Assembly (NCBI RefSeq): GCF_032854445.1
Contig: NC_088295.1
Location: 70,460,028-70,524,027, forward strand
Direction: 5' to 3'
Length of the DNA stretch: 64,000 bases
Source of the DNA: Liolophura sinensis
Taxonomy: Eukaryota > Mollusca > Polyplacophora > Chitonida > Chitonidae
Part shown: positions 26,601 through 37,200 of the stretch, one piece after another
How the letters are laid out: the number at the start of each line of letters is the position of its first letter
How positions within the stretch are numbered: the first letter of the stretch is position 1
Translations under genes and position numbers: made by a program
Notes under the pieces: model-generated
Database searches by the model: none
Told to the model about the DNA's origin: nothing
Seen by the model: the letters and a program-made list of their open reading frames with translations, nothing else

Positions 26601-28685
26601 ACTTGATCGGATGAGGTGGAAAAGCAAGCTCATAGCAGTTATTGGCTATGTGCTAAAAACACAATGGTTAATGTTGACAAACAAAGCGCGGAATAACGAT
26701 TCTATCCAATAAAGAAATACCTTTCTATATCAGTTCTGTTATTTACCGCTTGCTAAGTCAAACTGGCACTATTCCACATAACGCACCTCTTTGTTCACAC
26801 TCAATATAGATAGCATACGTCTCGTTTTCATTGAGAAGCTGGACAATCGTCTACCATCTTGCAGCACCCACGCCAATTTAGATCTTGAATGACATGAATT
26901 TGTGAAAAAAAAAAAGAACTATCTTCCGATTGTTTGTACTCGAAAATTTTGAAATCTTGAAGTTTTTATGCTTTAACACTTTAATAATAATATGGTATGT
27001 GTACGACAATAAATAGGGAATTTAGTTCAATATTCGTGTTTGTGCGTGTTTAAAAATATCACAGGTAACATTATCTGATGAAAATTTGAACTAGCACAAT
27101 ATATATGTATTGTTTTTGCTTTAAATGGGCTTCTGGTAATGGATTTGGTTCGTTGACTTTCACCTCTCCCTGCATGGACATACAACTATCGCCGTGGTAT
27201 ACATATCTAATGTGAACTGTACGCTCAAATTGATCAACGTAAAACGATTTACATCTTATCACTTGGTCATCTTATTTTGAATTATACACTCAGAAGCAGC
27301 CTGTCCCATGCATGTCTCTTGTTAAATGTTTTAATACAGAACTGCTGATAATTAACTTTGCAAATGTTTCGAATTTCATGAATTGGTCATGTATCAGCTG
27401 CTGGTTGCCACGGTAACATTCACAGGGCAATGTATTGTCAGTCGCAAAATAATGTCTTGTTTTCTTTCTTTTTATATACAAAGGAACAATACGAAATAGT
27501 TCCTTTAATAGGCACTGTGGGAAATTAATTCAAATACATGTAGATTATTAAGATACCACACAATAGAAATCCTCTAATGTTATATGAAGTTACCTCACTT
27601 TCACAAGTGCTTTCTGCAAATCACGCCGATTTAATGAGTCGAAAAATCTTAAAGTGCTGCTTCAGTGGAAATGCCACTTTCTCACTAACTCGGATCTAGC
27701 GTCACATATTCATGTCATTAATGTAAACAATATGAATATGAGTTATTTTGGTGGCGTATATGGGCATTTTAAAAAGCGTTTTGTACTTAGGGCGACCATA
27801 TACCCGAAGACACCTGCCGAGTTTGTCAAGATCGGCGTGACCTCACAAGTACAGCTGATCACAGTCTACAGGTCTTCGCGAGGTAAAATGGAGGACGTAC
27901 CTGACACAGTAACCGTTATATATCTAGCTATTAATGTGTTTCTATGATGTTGAAACTATCCCGGGTTAAGTATTTTTGACTCAGATGTACATTTTGGTTT
28001 CATTGTGTTATTTTCCAGTGTATGTAAGGAATTAGTGCGCAAAAAACACACTTCCTTTGCATTGTTTCAAAGTTATTGTGTGTTAAATGTTGTAACAACA
28101 CATTATTTTGCGTATTTCTGGACAAATGACGTCTAAATATTGCATAAAATAACATCACTGCATTTTTTTTACATAATTCAGCTAAAGTCATGCATGGTGC
28201 TGTACAGTTTTTTGTAATTTGCTACTACTTAAACATTTACATAAATGTTAGAATAAATACCTAACGGAGGTAAATTGACAGGACGGCGTATTTCACCGGT
28301 TACGTGTAACCATTAGCCAGATGTCATAATTTGGTCGGTGGTCTGGTTTTTCTCTCTTTACTGTACGCCTATGTTGTTGTTTATTTATCTGTGGAAATTC
28401 AGTCTATTGTTTACTCTGAGTCAAATATGGACTGGTGTATGATCGTGTGGTAAATCCCGGAAAAGTTTTGCGCCGCTGGAAAGACCTGGAAAACCCAGTA
28501 CGATGCCGAATTAGCTTGTGGAAGGATTAGTCTAAATCTTCGTTATAGGGGCAGCAGCCTGTGGTGGCAGGTGTGACACAATGAGAAGAGACGGTGCGGG
28601 AGGATGGTGAAGACAGAGCGGATTACGACAATCACGCTGTTCACCCTGTAGCGAGCTATGACGTATTCTTGATTTTCTACCTCAG
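20691..28685. other. Long non-coding stretch with two GC-raised islands
   Basis: About 8 kb without a supported gene. It holds short GGGTAAT/ATTACCC repeats (21945-22085). GC-raised islands lie at about 23690-24070 and 26230-26480, the second with several CpG. A small TTGATCATTGATC repeat lies near 25707-25728. Short frames such as 21357-21662 and 27654-27947 have no domain or splice support. Confidence 0.45.
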
Positions 28686-28846
28686 AAATAGACAGGAACG
28701 GACCCCTGCCTCTCCTTCATCCCCCAAAATTCGGCTAACGGCGCGTGGAGCACTTCCCCAGGTGTCTATTCCTCTGACTGTTGACATCGCCACGAAGGAG
28801 GTGAGAGACGCTCTCAAAACATGGATGATGCACTGTATAGGAACAT
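28686..28846 (+). CDS. Candidate exon, possibly part of the decayed receptor copy
   Basis: An open 161-nt stretch begins after a good acceptor (gattttctacctcag) and can end at CAT|gtatgtg, or earlier at GAG|gtgaga (28800). Its reading starts NRQERTPASPSSPKIR, which is Pro/Ser-rich like a cytoplasmic or stalk segment. The later donor leaves phase 1, which fits the tail exon at 29405. No sequence similarity to the 34-39 kb receptor was seen here, so the link rests on position and phase only. Confidence 0.25.
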
Positions 28847-29125
28847 GTATGTGAACGCGATACTATAAACCAATTACACAATTTTATATGTATGCACCAG
28901 GGATAAATATATGCTGACGAACTTTTCAAGGTATGCAAGAAATGAATGGGAAATTATTTTTTCAACAATTGCGTGTTAGTACAATCAAACCATTGGTCAA
29001 GGCAATAACCAGACATGCAATAGGCTTCTCTGAACGATAGATAGGTTGCCCCATACAGGTACGAAAGGCAGCTTTTAATGTATAAGCAAATTTTGTTTTT
29101 GAAGAAAAAAAATTGAGCACCCATA

Positions 29126-29550
29126 CACATGTACATACCTATTTATGGACAGATATAACGGACGGCGACTCAAAAAAAAAAAAAGAACTCTGTTTCCGCA
29201 GGTAAAAGTGTGTTATCGTGGTGTAACCATTCAATGCGTGTCCAAAGTTTAATTTTGTTGCCATTTTGCAGTTGAGCGCATACTCAATATGACCTGTACC
29301 GCTACAGAAAAGAGTGGATAATTTACAAGGGCCTCGACAAATGGTGCAATAGTTCTCCGATCATGTCAATCACGCTCAAACAAGTTGCATTCTTGACACT
29401 TCAGCATCTGCCATTACACAGCTATGTGTAGCCACTGATGACAATGTCTACCCAACACCTGTCTTTAACGCCACATCAAGCTGTGCCTATAGATTACTGG
29501 GTTTCCGCTTGAAACAGCATTCCATTTATCTGTTTATGTTGATAAGCTAG
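29126..29550 (+). pseudogene. Partial paralogue of the Ig-receptor tail (two exon-like segments)
   Basis: Two segments match the receptor at 34-39 kb. The first (about 29140-29170, TTATGGACAGAT) resembles the exon at 38611. The second (29405-29550) follows an acceptor nearly the same as the receptor's (TTCTTGACA..TTCAG) and reads SAITQL...NVYPTPVFNATSSCAYRLL, against PTYTQL...GVYLTPVSPAT...TSSRVYEEI in the receptor. The intron between them also matches (CAACAAATGGTGCA versus CGACAAATGGTGCA). This shows a genomic duplication and not convergence. The first tyrosine is replaced by Ile, about 14 residues are missing in the middle, and the YEEI end is replaced by YRLL. The frame stays open to a TAG at 29548-29550, but no Ig or membrane exon was found for it, so I call it a partial copy or pseudogene. 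Confidence 0.6.
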
Positions 29551-29662
29551 ATATCATCTTTCAATCGAGGTTTCACAGCTTCATGTTTGACGTCCCGAAT
29601 TTCTTTAATTCATGGTTGCTTAACACAACTCTCAAGAATTGTTCACATATACGATGACAGCC

Positions 29663-29663
<1 letters not shown>

Positions 29664-29693
<30 letters not shown>
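29664..29693. repeat. T10-G20 homopolymer tract
   Basis: Ten T directly followed by about twenty G. The run length may be inexact in the assembly. It could form a G-quadruplex. Confidence 0.8.
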
Positions 29694-29970
29694 CTAGCGG
29701 AAACCGAATTGCCCGTAAATGGTATAAGCCACATACTTTCGTCGAATTACTACATGGCAAACTCTCCCACGTGTGACATATATCATAATGGTGGAACATA
29801 ATCTTCAGCGAAATTCATGTAAGACCACACAAGGAAGTAAAGTTCTCCAAAACGCCGAAAATAATTGAATACTGAATATTCCCGGTCAGACAATAGTTTT
29901 GAACCCACGCCCCGTGTTTTCATTGCGATTGAAAGACAAGCGCCCCAAATGATCACAACCAGCTATAACG

Positions 29971-30097
29971 AATTTATTTATTTGATCGATGTTTTACGCC
30001 ATACTCAAGAATAACTAACTTATACGACGGCGACCAGCATTATGGTGGCTGAAAACCGGGCAGAGCCCGGAGGAAAGCCACGACCATCCGCAGGTTG
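29971..30097 (-). mobile_element. SINE family A, 3-prime half, reverse orientation
   Basis: Starts with the (AAAT)n tail complement and GATGTTTTACGCCATACTCAAG, then TTATACGACGGCGACCAGCA and GGGCAGAGCCCGGAGGAAA. The tRNA-like head is missing. Confidence 0.85.
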
Positions 30098-33000
30098 AAT
30101 ATAACGAATTTGATACAGAACTTAGCATTCTACGTACATGTACACATCTCAAATATAGCATAATAAGAGTAAGCCAAACCTCTTCGTTCATTTGCTATCC
30201 TGATTTTTGTCAAGCCACAGGTCTATGATATAAAGGAGTGCACATTAATTATACAAATTATATAGGAAGAATATGAGATTTACATTTCTTAGAAATATTT
30301 CACACTTGAAAGGGTTTTAAAGCCCTATGAAATTAAGGATGTTTAAAGGGTTTAATTTGAGACTTCAAAATGTAAACTGAAAAAACACTATACGCACATT
30401 ATAGGTATTATTAAAAAAATTAACCGCTATCAATTGCTCTTAATGCTCTGAATTCATTGAAATACGGATATATTGTTGAATATTATTGTTACCATTACTC
30501 CCAATATCATTTTCTTTTAACCAGCCGATTATAATTTAGAATATCCCCTTTCCCACCTTTGTTTATGACCTTTATGATCAGGGCCTTACGTGAATTTCTA
30601 TTTAAACAATTTAATAATAAGTGAAGAATCCAATCTATGCGTTGAAACAGACATTCGTAAACCAGTCATCAACCAAGATGGATGTTCCAGGTCAATAATC
30701 TCAAGGTCAATTCCCAAAGCGACGTGTAACACAAACTACCAAAGAACTAAGTATATACTAAGTACGAAAAAAATGACAGAATCATACGAAGAGAAGCAGT
30801 CAACAGTTTTCAATGATGTTGGGAAAACGCAAGGTATATTCTAGGCGACTGAGTGAAATCAGTGCTCAAACTGTGTACCATACAAGTTGTCGATAATAAA
30901 ATATGTATCTTAGCAGCGCTTTGTTTACAACTGTTCCTATGCTCAACGCGGCGATCTACGTACAGCCGGAGAGGAAGGCAGCAAATAATAAATCTACGTG
31001 ATTTATAAATAAAAAAACGTGAAGAATATACCGCCCCAAGTCACGGGTTATACTCATTGTAAAACATAAGAAACTTAGAGCGAAGGTGTGTGATGGAATA
31101 ACCTTGACACAATGTTTTTGTAGTAATACGTTGAGACGCTAATTGAAATCGTCACACTACTCACGGTGTCTAACAAACATTAAAAGGTCCATATTTGACA
31201 ATAGAAGCAAGAAAAGGTATAAAGATATCTCAGTTACGCCTGTATTTTAATTGTTCATATAAATACAGTAGTGGTGTTACATCTTGGCTGCGTTTATAAA
31301 GCCCTTAGCCACGGGATTTAATACTTTGTCAAATGCAGGCCGGTTCAAAATCCAGATGACGTTTAATCACAGTATGCATATGCTGGTTAAACTTTAGATA
31401 ATTATTCGCCAGTTCCATTTCAAATATTATAAACCTTTATAATGTTGTAAAAATCAACTGCTAAAATTAATATTCTATTTATTGGCAGTTGGGATGCACA
31501 GTACATATGCATGTTGGCTCTAGCTCGACTTTACTGTTCCATGTATGCAAACAGCTACCGTTCTGATATTGCTGACAGAATATCAGAAGTGTAGTGTAAA
31601 ACAAAGTAAACCAAATAGTTAGTCAGAATACGTTCGTAACGAATGTATTTCCAGAAACCAACGCTATCATCTACCTTACAGTGTTAATGTTGTTTTATAG
31701 ATTAAGGGTTGGTCACTGAAGAAGGCAACGTGCAGAGCAGATGGTATATATATGGAGACGTTTACTGACACGCCATATTAGACAGCTTTAACACAGATTA
31801 TGTGAAGAATATGTAAAGAATAAGCAGTAAGCAGGAATACGTATTAACAGAATTACTGCAAATAAGGCAGATGAAATGTTGAATGCAGTATAACCTGTGC
31901 GCACATATGTAGGGATTACGTCTAGCTCGTAAACAAGGGAGACTACTATAGAGCGACCAAAAATTATGAACGATGCTGTTGGTTACTTCCCTTCCAGTAA
32001 CCTGCGCAAGACGGCTTATGTAAGAATATGTGAGAACATACGTAAGAAGAAGTCAAGAAGTTAATGAGTCTGTAGGTGTAGGCCTACATTTATTATATAT
32101 TTTTCTCCTGCTGGTAATCTGAAAGGAAACGCTTATTCCTGAATGATATATGGCCCTGTAAGGTACATATAGTGTGTGGTTATAACCATGGTAAGACTGG
32201 TCGAGTTTTAAGTCTACAGGATGTACATTTTTTTCTGCAGCCTGAATTTATTTGCGTTCATTTGTGGGTTACAGACACATAAAGCAGTGTTTATTTAAGT
32301 TCACGTTGCAATATTCAGATAACCTCGCTGGCAGTGTGGCGTCATCCAATTGCATGCATGGCACTGACCCGCAAAACTTATAATACAAGTGACACAACCA
32401 GGGTCTATGACTCAGTGAACCATCTATTAACCGTTAGGCCTATATGTTTTACTTTATACGTTCAGGCTGTGGATACAGATCTTCGTTTATTAACAGAGCG
32501 TTTGGAAATCGTAGGTGACATCTTGGATTTTGCCCGTGAGGAGTATGCCATTACTCATTATATATATATATTGTAGCAAGCTGCTAATTGTGTGTTATTC
32601 AAGCTCGATAACTCTCAAATGTACGCCCCTGTCAGCCAGCCACGGCTTCGTCGGCAGGATATGACAGTCCTGGCACTGCCAAACGCTGACAAACACCGGA
32701 AATGTTGAGATTCTGTTTATACAGGACATGCAGCGATGGCGTGGATCAGAAGAGCTATAGATGGACCATTTAATTCTTTTCTTTGTGCGTATACATGTAT
32801 ATAAATTTTTATGTGTTATAGTTTAGGAAATTATTTTTAAGCACTGTGTGGTGATGCACTTCATTCTCAAGATAAGAACCATTTATGGTTTTAGTTGGGC
32901 TTGGGGTTTTCTTCTGACTGTCTAATGAACATTGTGCTATGCACGATACACATATACATTTACCTTCACGAAATAGTGTAGCTATAGACATACTCCTGTT

Positions 33001-33305
33001 GAAGGCATGTATGTAGTTAAAAGTTGAAACCAGAATAATGAACCTTAATTTATTTTACTATATACATATGATCTACACAAAGATAAGATATATCATATAG
33101 TTAAAAAGATTGACATACATGTATACACTGACACTTCTGCTACACTCAGTTACACATTCAAACGTGCATGGAGACCCTCGCTTATAACGCCTATAACATC
33201 TCACGAGAAAATGGGCTTGTGAAAGTGGATGATGAATTTGCATGAGTTTCTTCAAAGGGCCGTAAGCTGAGGTCATTTACGGAATTATGTATAACCCATT
33301 GCCGA
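30098..33305. other. Non-coding stretch
   Basis: AT-rich, with no supported exon. If the Ig receptor at 34.2 kb has its signal-peptide exon upstream, it should lie here, but I could not identify it. Frames at 30590-30844 and 32334-32576 have no domain signature. Confidence 0.45.
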
Positions 33306-33406
33306 GTTTCGTGGCCGAGTGGTTCAGATACCCGTCTATTAATCGATAGGATATACTGCATCCTAGGCTCGGACCTAGGCAACCTAGGTTCGATCCTAGG
33401 CTCGGA
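33306..33406 (+). tRNA. tRNA-like sequence with long variable region (pseudogene or SINE head)
   Basis: It has a box A (GTGGCCGAGTGGTTCAGA) like tRNA-Ser/Leu genes and a perfect box B (GGTTCGATCCT). Between them lies a long segment containing CCTAGGCTCGGACCTAGG, which mimics a type II variable arm. The acceptor stem does not pair well by eye, and the B-box arm repeats the CCTAGG motif. It is more likely a tRNA-derived retroposon head or tRNA pseudogene than a working tRNA. Confidence 0.45.
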
Positions 33407-34088
33407 CAGGGAATTCTTCTCATTTCCCAACTCCACTCTTTGTGTGGCATCAGTAACAATATTTTTTGCTCGACAGCACTATGTACTGTACATGTATCTC
33501 CTCGTTTATATTAGGTGATCTTACATGAAGTTTGTTAACAGATCACTATGTAGCCGGCTTCCTCCAGTATGACACCCACACCGACATTGACATATGGCTG
33601 TGCGTCACGTGTGGGAAAGTTCGTCAGCTACTTGCCTAAAACCGATGTCCTTCGCCATATAGGCCTACACGTAGGCCTAAAACCGACAAAAGTTTTACAA
33701 GTGAAATATATTTGAGTACACCGAATGGATAAATAAATGAAATTGTAACGCGAGGCTTGCGCTTAATTATTGATTCCGACTAAATCAATGAAAAATCCGG
33801 TCACTAACAGTTTCGAGTTCAGCTCTAGCCTGTTCCGCCGTCGCTTTTATATGAATACCTGTAATGAGATTTGTCATAAATCTGACGAACTAGGGTAGTT
33901 TGCTTCAAAAACTGCTTTCCTCCACCAGTGACCAACCTGACCGTCGCCGTGGAAGTGATGCAAAAATAATGAGTTTAACGTTACAGGCCGATCAATTGAA
34001 ATAAATTAATTTAATAAATATTTATTAATAATTTATTCTCACTCCACCCCACCCCACCCCCCACCACCACCACCACGTTCTATCCTCC

Positions 34089-34199
34089 AGGTCTTTGCTC
34101 GGCTTCCTCCCACCATAATGCTGGCCACCGTCGTATAAGTGAAATATCCTTGAGCACGATGTAACGAAAGCCCACAGAAGCAAGTAAATAAATAAATAT
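34089..34199 (+). mobile_element. SINE family A, 3-prime fragment next to a splice acceptor
   Basis: Carries CCACCATAATGCTGGCCACC, GTCGTATAAGTGAAATATCC and an (AAAT)n tail. The tail ends about 16 bp before the acceptor of the Ig exon at 34216, so SINE sequence occupies most of the region where the branch point and pyrimidine tract are expected. Confidence 0.85.
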
Positions 34200-34215
34200 T
34201 CATCATTCTAACCAG

Positions 34216-37200
34216 GCATTTTACTATGGGCCGTACCAGAGTGTTGTGGAGCAATTATACGAGGACACGAGGGTGGTAGTCTTATTTTACCATGCCGGTC
34301 ACTGGACAAAGTAGGTGTTTGGACTAAAGCCAACTGGACCATCCTTGGGGTGTTTAATACCATCAACATCCCAGAATCCCCCTGGAAGGGCGTGGTCAGC
34401 GTCGCTGGATCTGTCAACCTCAGAATTCAAGCCCTTGAACCGGCGAGAGACAATGGGGAGTTTGTGTGTACGACAGATATAGGCAAACAAATAGTTACAG
34501 TTCAAGTTGATCGTAAGTAGTTCGTATCCATCATGATGTCATTTAAGTAAAATATTACTGAATATGGCATGAAAACAATAATACAACAATAAATGTACAT
34601 GTATCATAAACTACTGCACGGTATACAAAACGTAACATATGATATAAATGCCTTTTCTCAAAAACACATGCAAATTCTAAATAATATAAAATAATTTATT
34701 TGCCAAAAAACAAAAAATGAATGAACACAACTGTATAAATTTTCCTGTTTCAGGCAGACCTACTCCTGGGCAGACGCGTGTGCAGAAAAATGGTAAGAAC
34801 AGACCATTTATCCCACCTAACAGGGATTCTGATTGGTCATTGCCACCAGATCAGGAGCCCGACGGATCAGGGTCAGCAACGTCGCCACTTGCTGCTCAGC
34901 CTACAGCTTCAACGTCGCCACCTGCTGGCCAGCCCACAGCTTCACCGTCGCCTGCTACTGAAAACAGCACCCCCATTTCACCCACTACTACTACATCAGT
35001 GCTGATCGTTCTCGGGGTTACACTTGGGGTGTTCTGTGTCACTGTGTTATTTGTGATTGGGGTCGTGAGGTGCTGCTACCGTCACCGTGAGTAATGAAAT
35101 GGACTATTATAGAAACATATAAAAAAAAAAGTGCCACTACATCCATGTAAGAGGAAGCTTATAGTCGTTAAAGGGACACAGAATCAACGCTGATTGGCTG
35201 ATCGTGGAGAAAAGATTGACTGGTTAAAGTTTAAAGCCTTTGTCATGCTTGAATAAATGCACCACACTCAAAGTTCAGCTTATCCCAATCATAGTCTGGA
35301 CACCACCAGCGAATCAGTGATGAGTATGTATCCCTTTATATGGCTCGATGATATGATACTTGACTCCAACAATGAGGTCACGAGGGCAGTTTAACCTCTA
35401 TATTGAATAGTCCTCTCCTCATTACAGTCTCTCCCGTTTAAAACGTACGTTTTTAGGAGTACGTTAGGTTAGGTGGGACATCAGAAAATGGCTAATGGCA
35501 AGTTTCGTTGTTAAAGCGGTATAGGCTATAGTTTCGACGCGTAGATAAACTGGTTGAAGACCCAGCTTTGAGACAGATTTTAATTTTACAACCTTATTTT
35601 GAAAATCACTGGATAATCGTTATGTAGGTTTTTAATTCATTCGGCGAACTCTTAAGACGAAAAACACCGACTTCATACATATAAGATATCTGGACATTTA
35701 GTAGCCTACCGGTATGTCGAAACGTGCAGCTCAGAAGAGATTGGTATTGTCATTGTGACTTGTGAGATTTGCAAACGTAAATCAATTACAAAATGACACA
35801 TTTTGATCAAACGATTACACAGATGACCAAACATCAATGTAACCTGTGACTTCTCATCAGGATTCTTCTCATTATGTGGAGGAATAAGTGTTTGATGCAT
35901 TCAGGCTGTTCTAATCAACAACAATGGTCGATTCATACAGAACTATTACTACAATGACGGGGCTTAAGATTTGTGGCCCCAACATAAACAATTCCTCACA
36001 GCTTTAAAAACTAAACTTGCATTTTCGGTGCACAATGCATAGTTCTCAGAGTTTGGTTAACAATTCCAGCGTCTACAAGGTCATAAATCAATATTCTTCT
36101 TTGAGCAGTGTAACGCGGACACACGAGTAAAACATGATGAATGGTCTCATTAGCCTGGCAAACATTACAAAGATCTGAACAGCTTACCTTGCATTTTTTT
36201 CAGTACATGTAGCTATTTACTGGGAGGCCAAGCAGAATCACAGAGATAGTTCTAGGCAAAACATATCCACGGATCCAATTAGTTTACAAATTGATCTTAA
36301 GTTACACAAAATCTAACTGCACACAAAATGGAATGGAAAATAAGTGCATATGGACAGACAATGAAGCCGTTTCTCAGATGAATAGGTCTGATTCTATAAT
36401 CATCTCGCGTTTGTTCCGCAAGGAATTCATTAAATGCACATCATGTTCATCGTGCTGATTTTCGGGCACACTCAGCGTAACCTGTAAGTTTCCTGATTCT
36501 TCTCTAATAAGAAAAAAAAAGTTTTCAAGATATCAATTAATTACAGAAAGCCGGATGCCTGAACCCACGGACCCATAGGAAAGGCAATCGGCATTTCCCC
36601 GTCCTCGTTTTTTTCACTTACACGACAACCACCTGTAAGATATAGGTGTTTTTAAGGATCGGAGAATCAGAGTTCTCCCATGCAATAGGCTATATATCAT
36701 ACTGGTGGTAGGCGAGTGGATCTCAGCCAACTTCATGCAAGACAAACACATACAGAACACCGTTAATCACGTATCGATACAAACTAAGGCCCCGATAACA
36801 ACGAAAGTAGGTAAATATAGAAAATTTCCTGTTCCAGAATGAGATTGTAGCCACGTCTTGTTTGACCTAATGATTGAAATGAAAGCATCTAAACTATATT
36901 TCACAACGGACCGTCCTCTTCGAAACATATACAGGTCCCTGTAAGACAGTTTAGTTCCATCATTTCAGGTGACACGACCTCTCATTTTTTATATTCCTGA
37001 TGTTGTTTTGTGGTGAGACGTACGTACACTGAACAATATTCTGGCGCCGTTTGGCACCAAATAAGTGATACATATACGTATAGACAGTTAATGAAGCCAT
37101 TCGCATTTCAGGGTCACACAGGAATAGGCAAAAGATGAAAAGGTAGGTAAATAAACCTTTTGCCGCCAAATGCTTTAATACTCATTTCATACTTTCAGTG

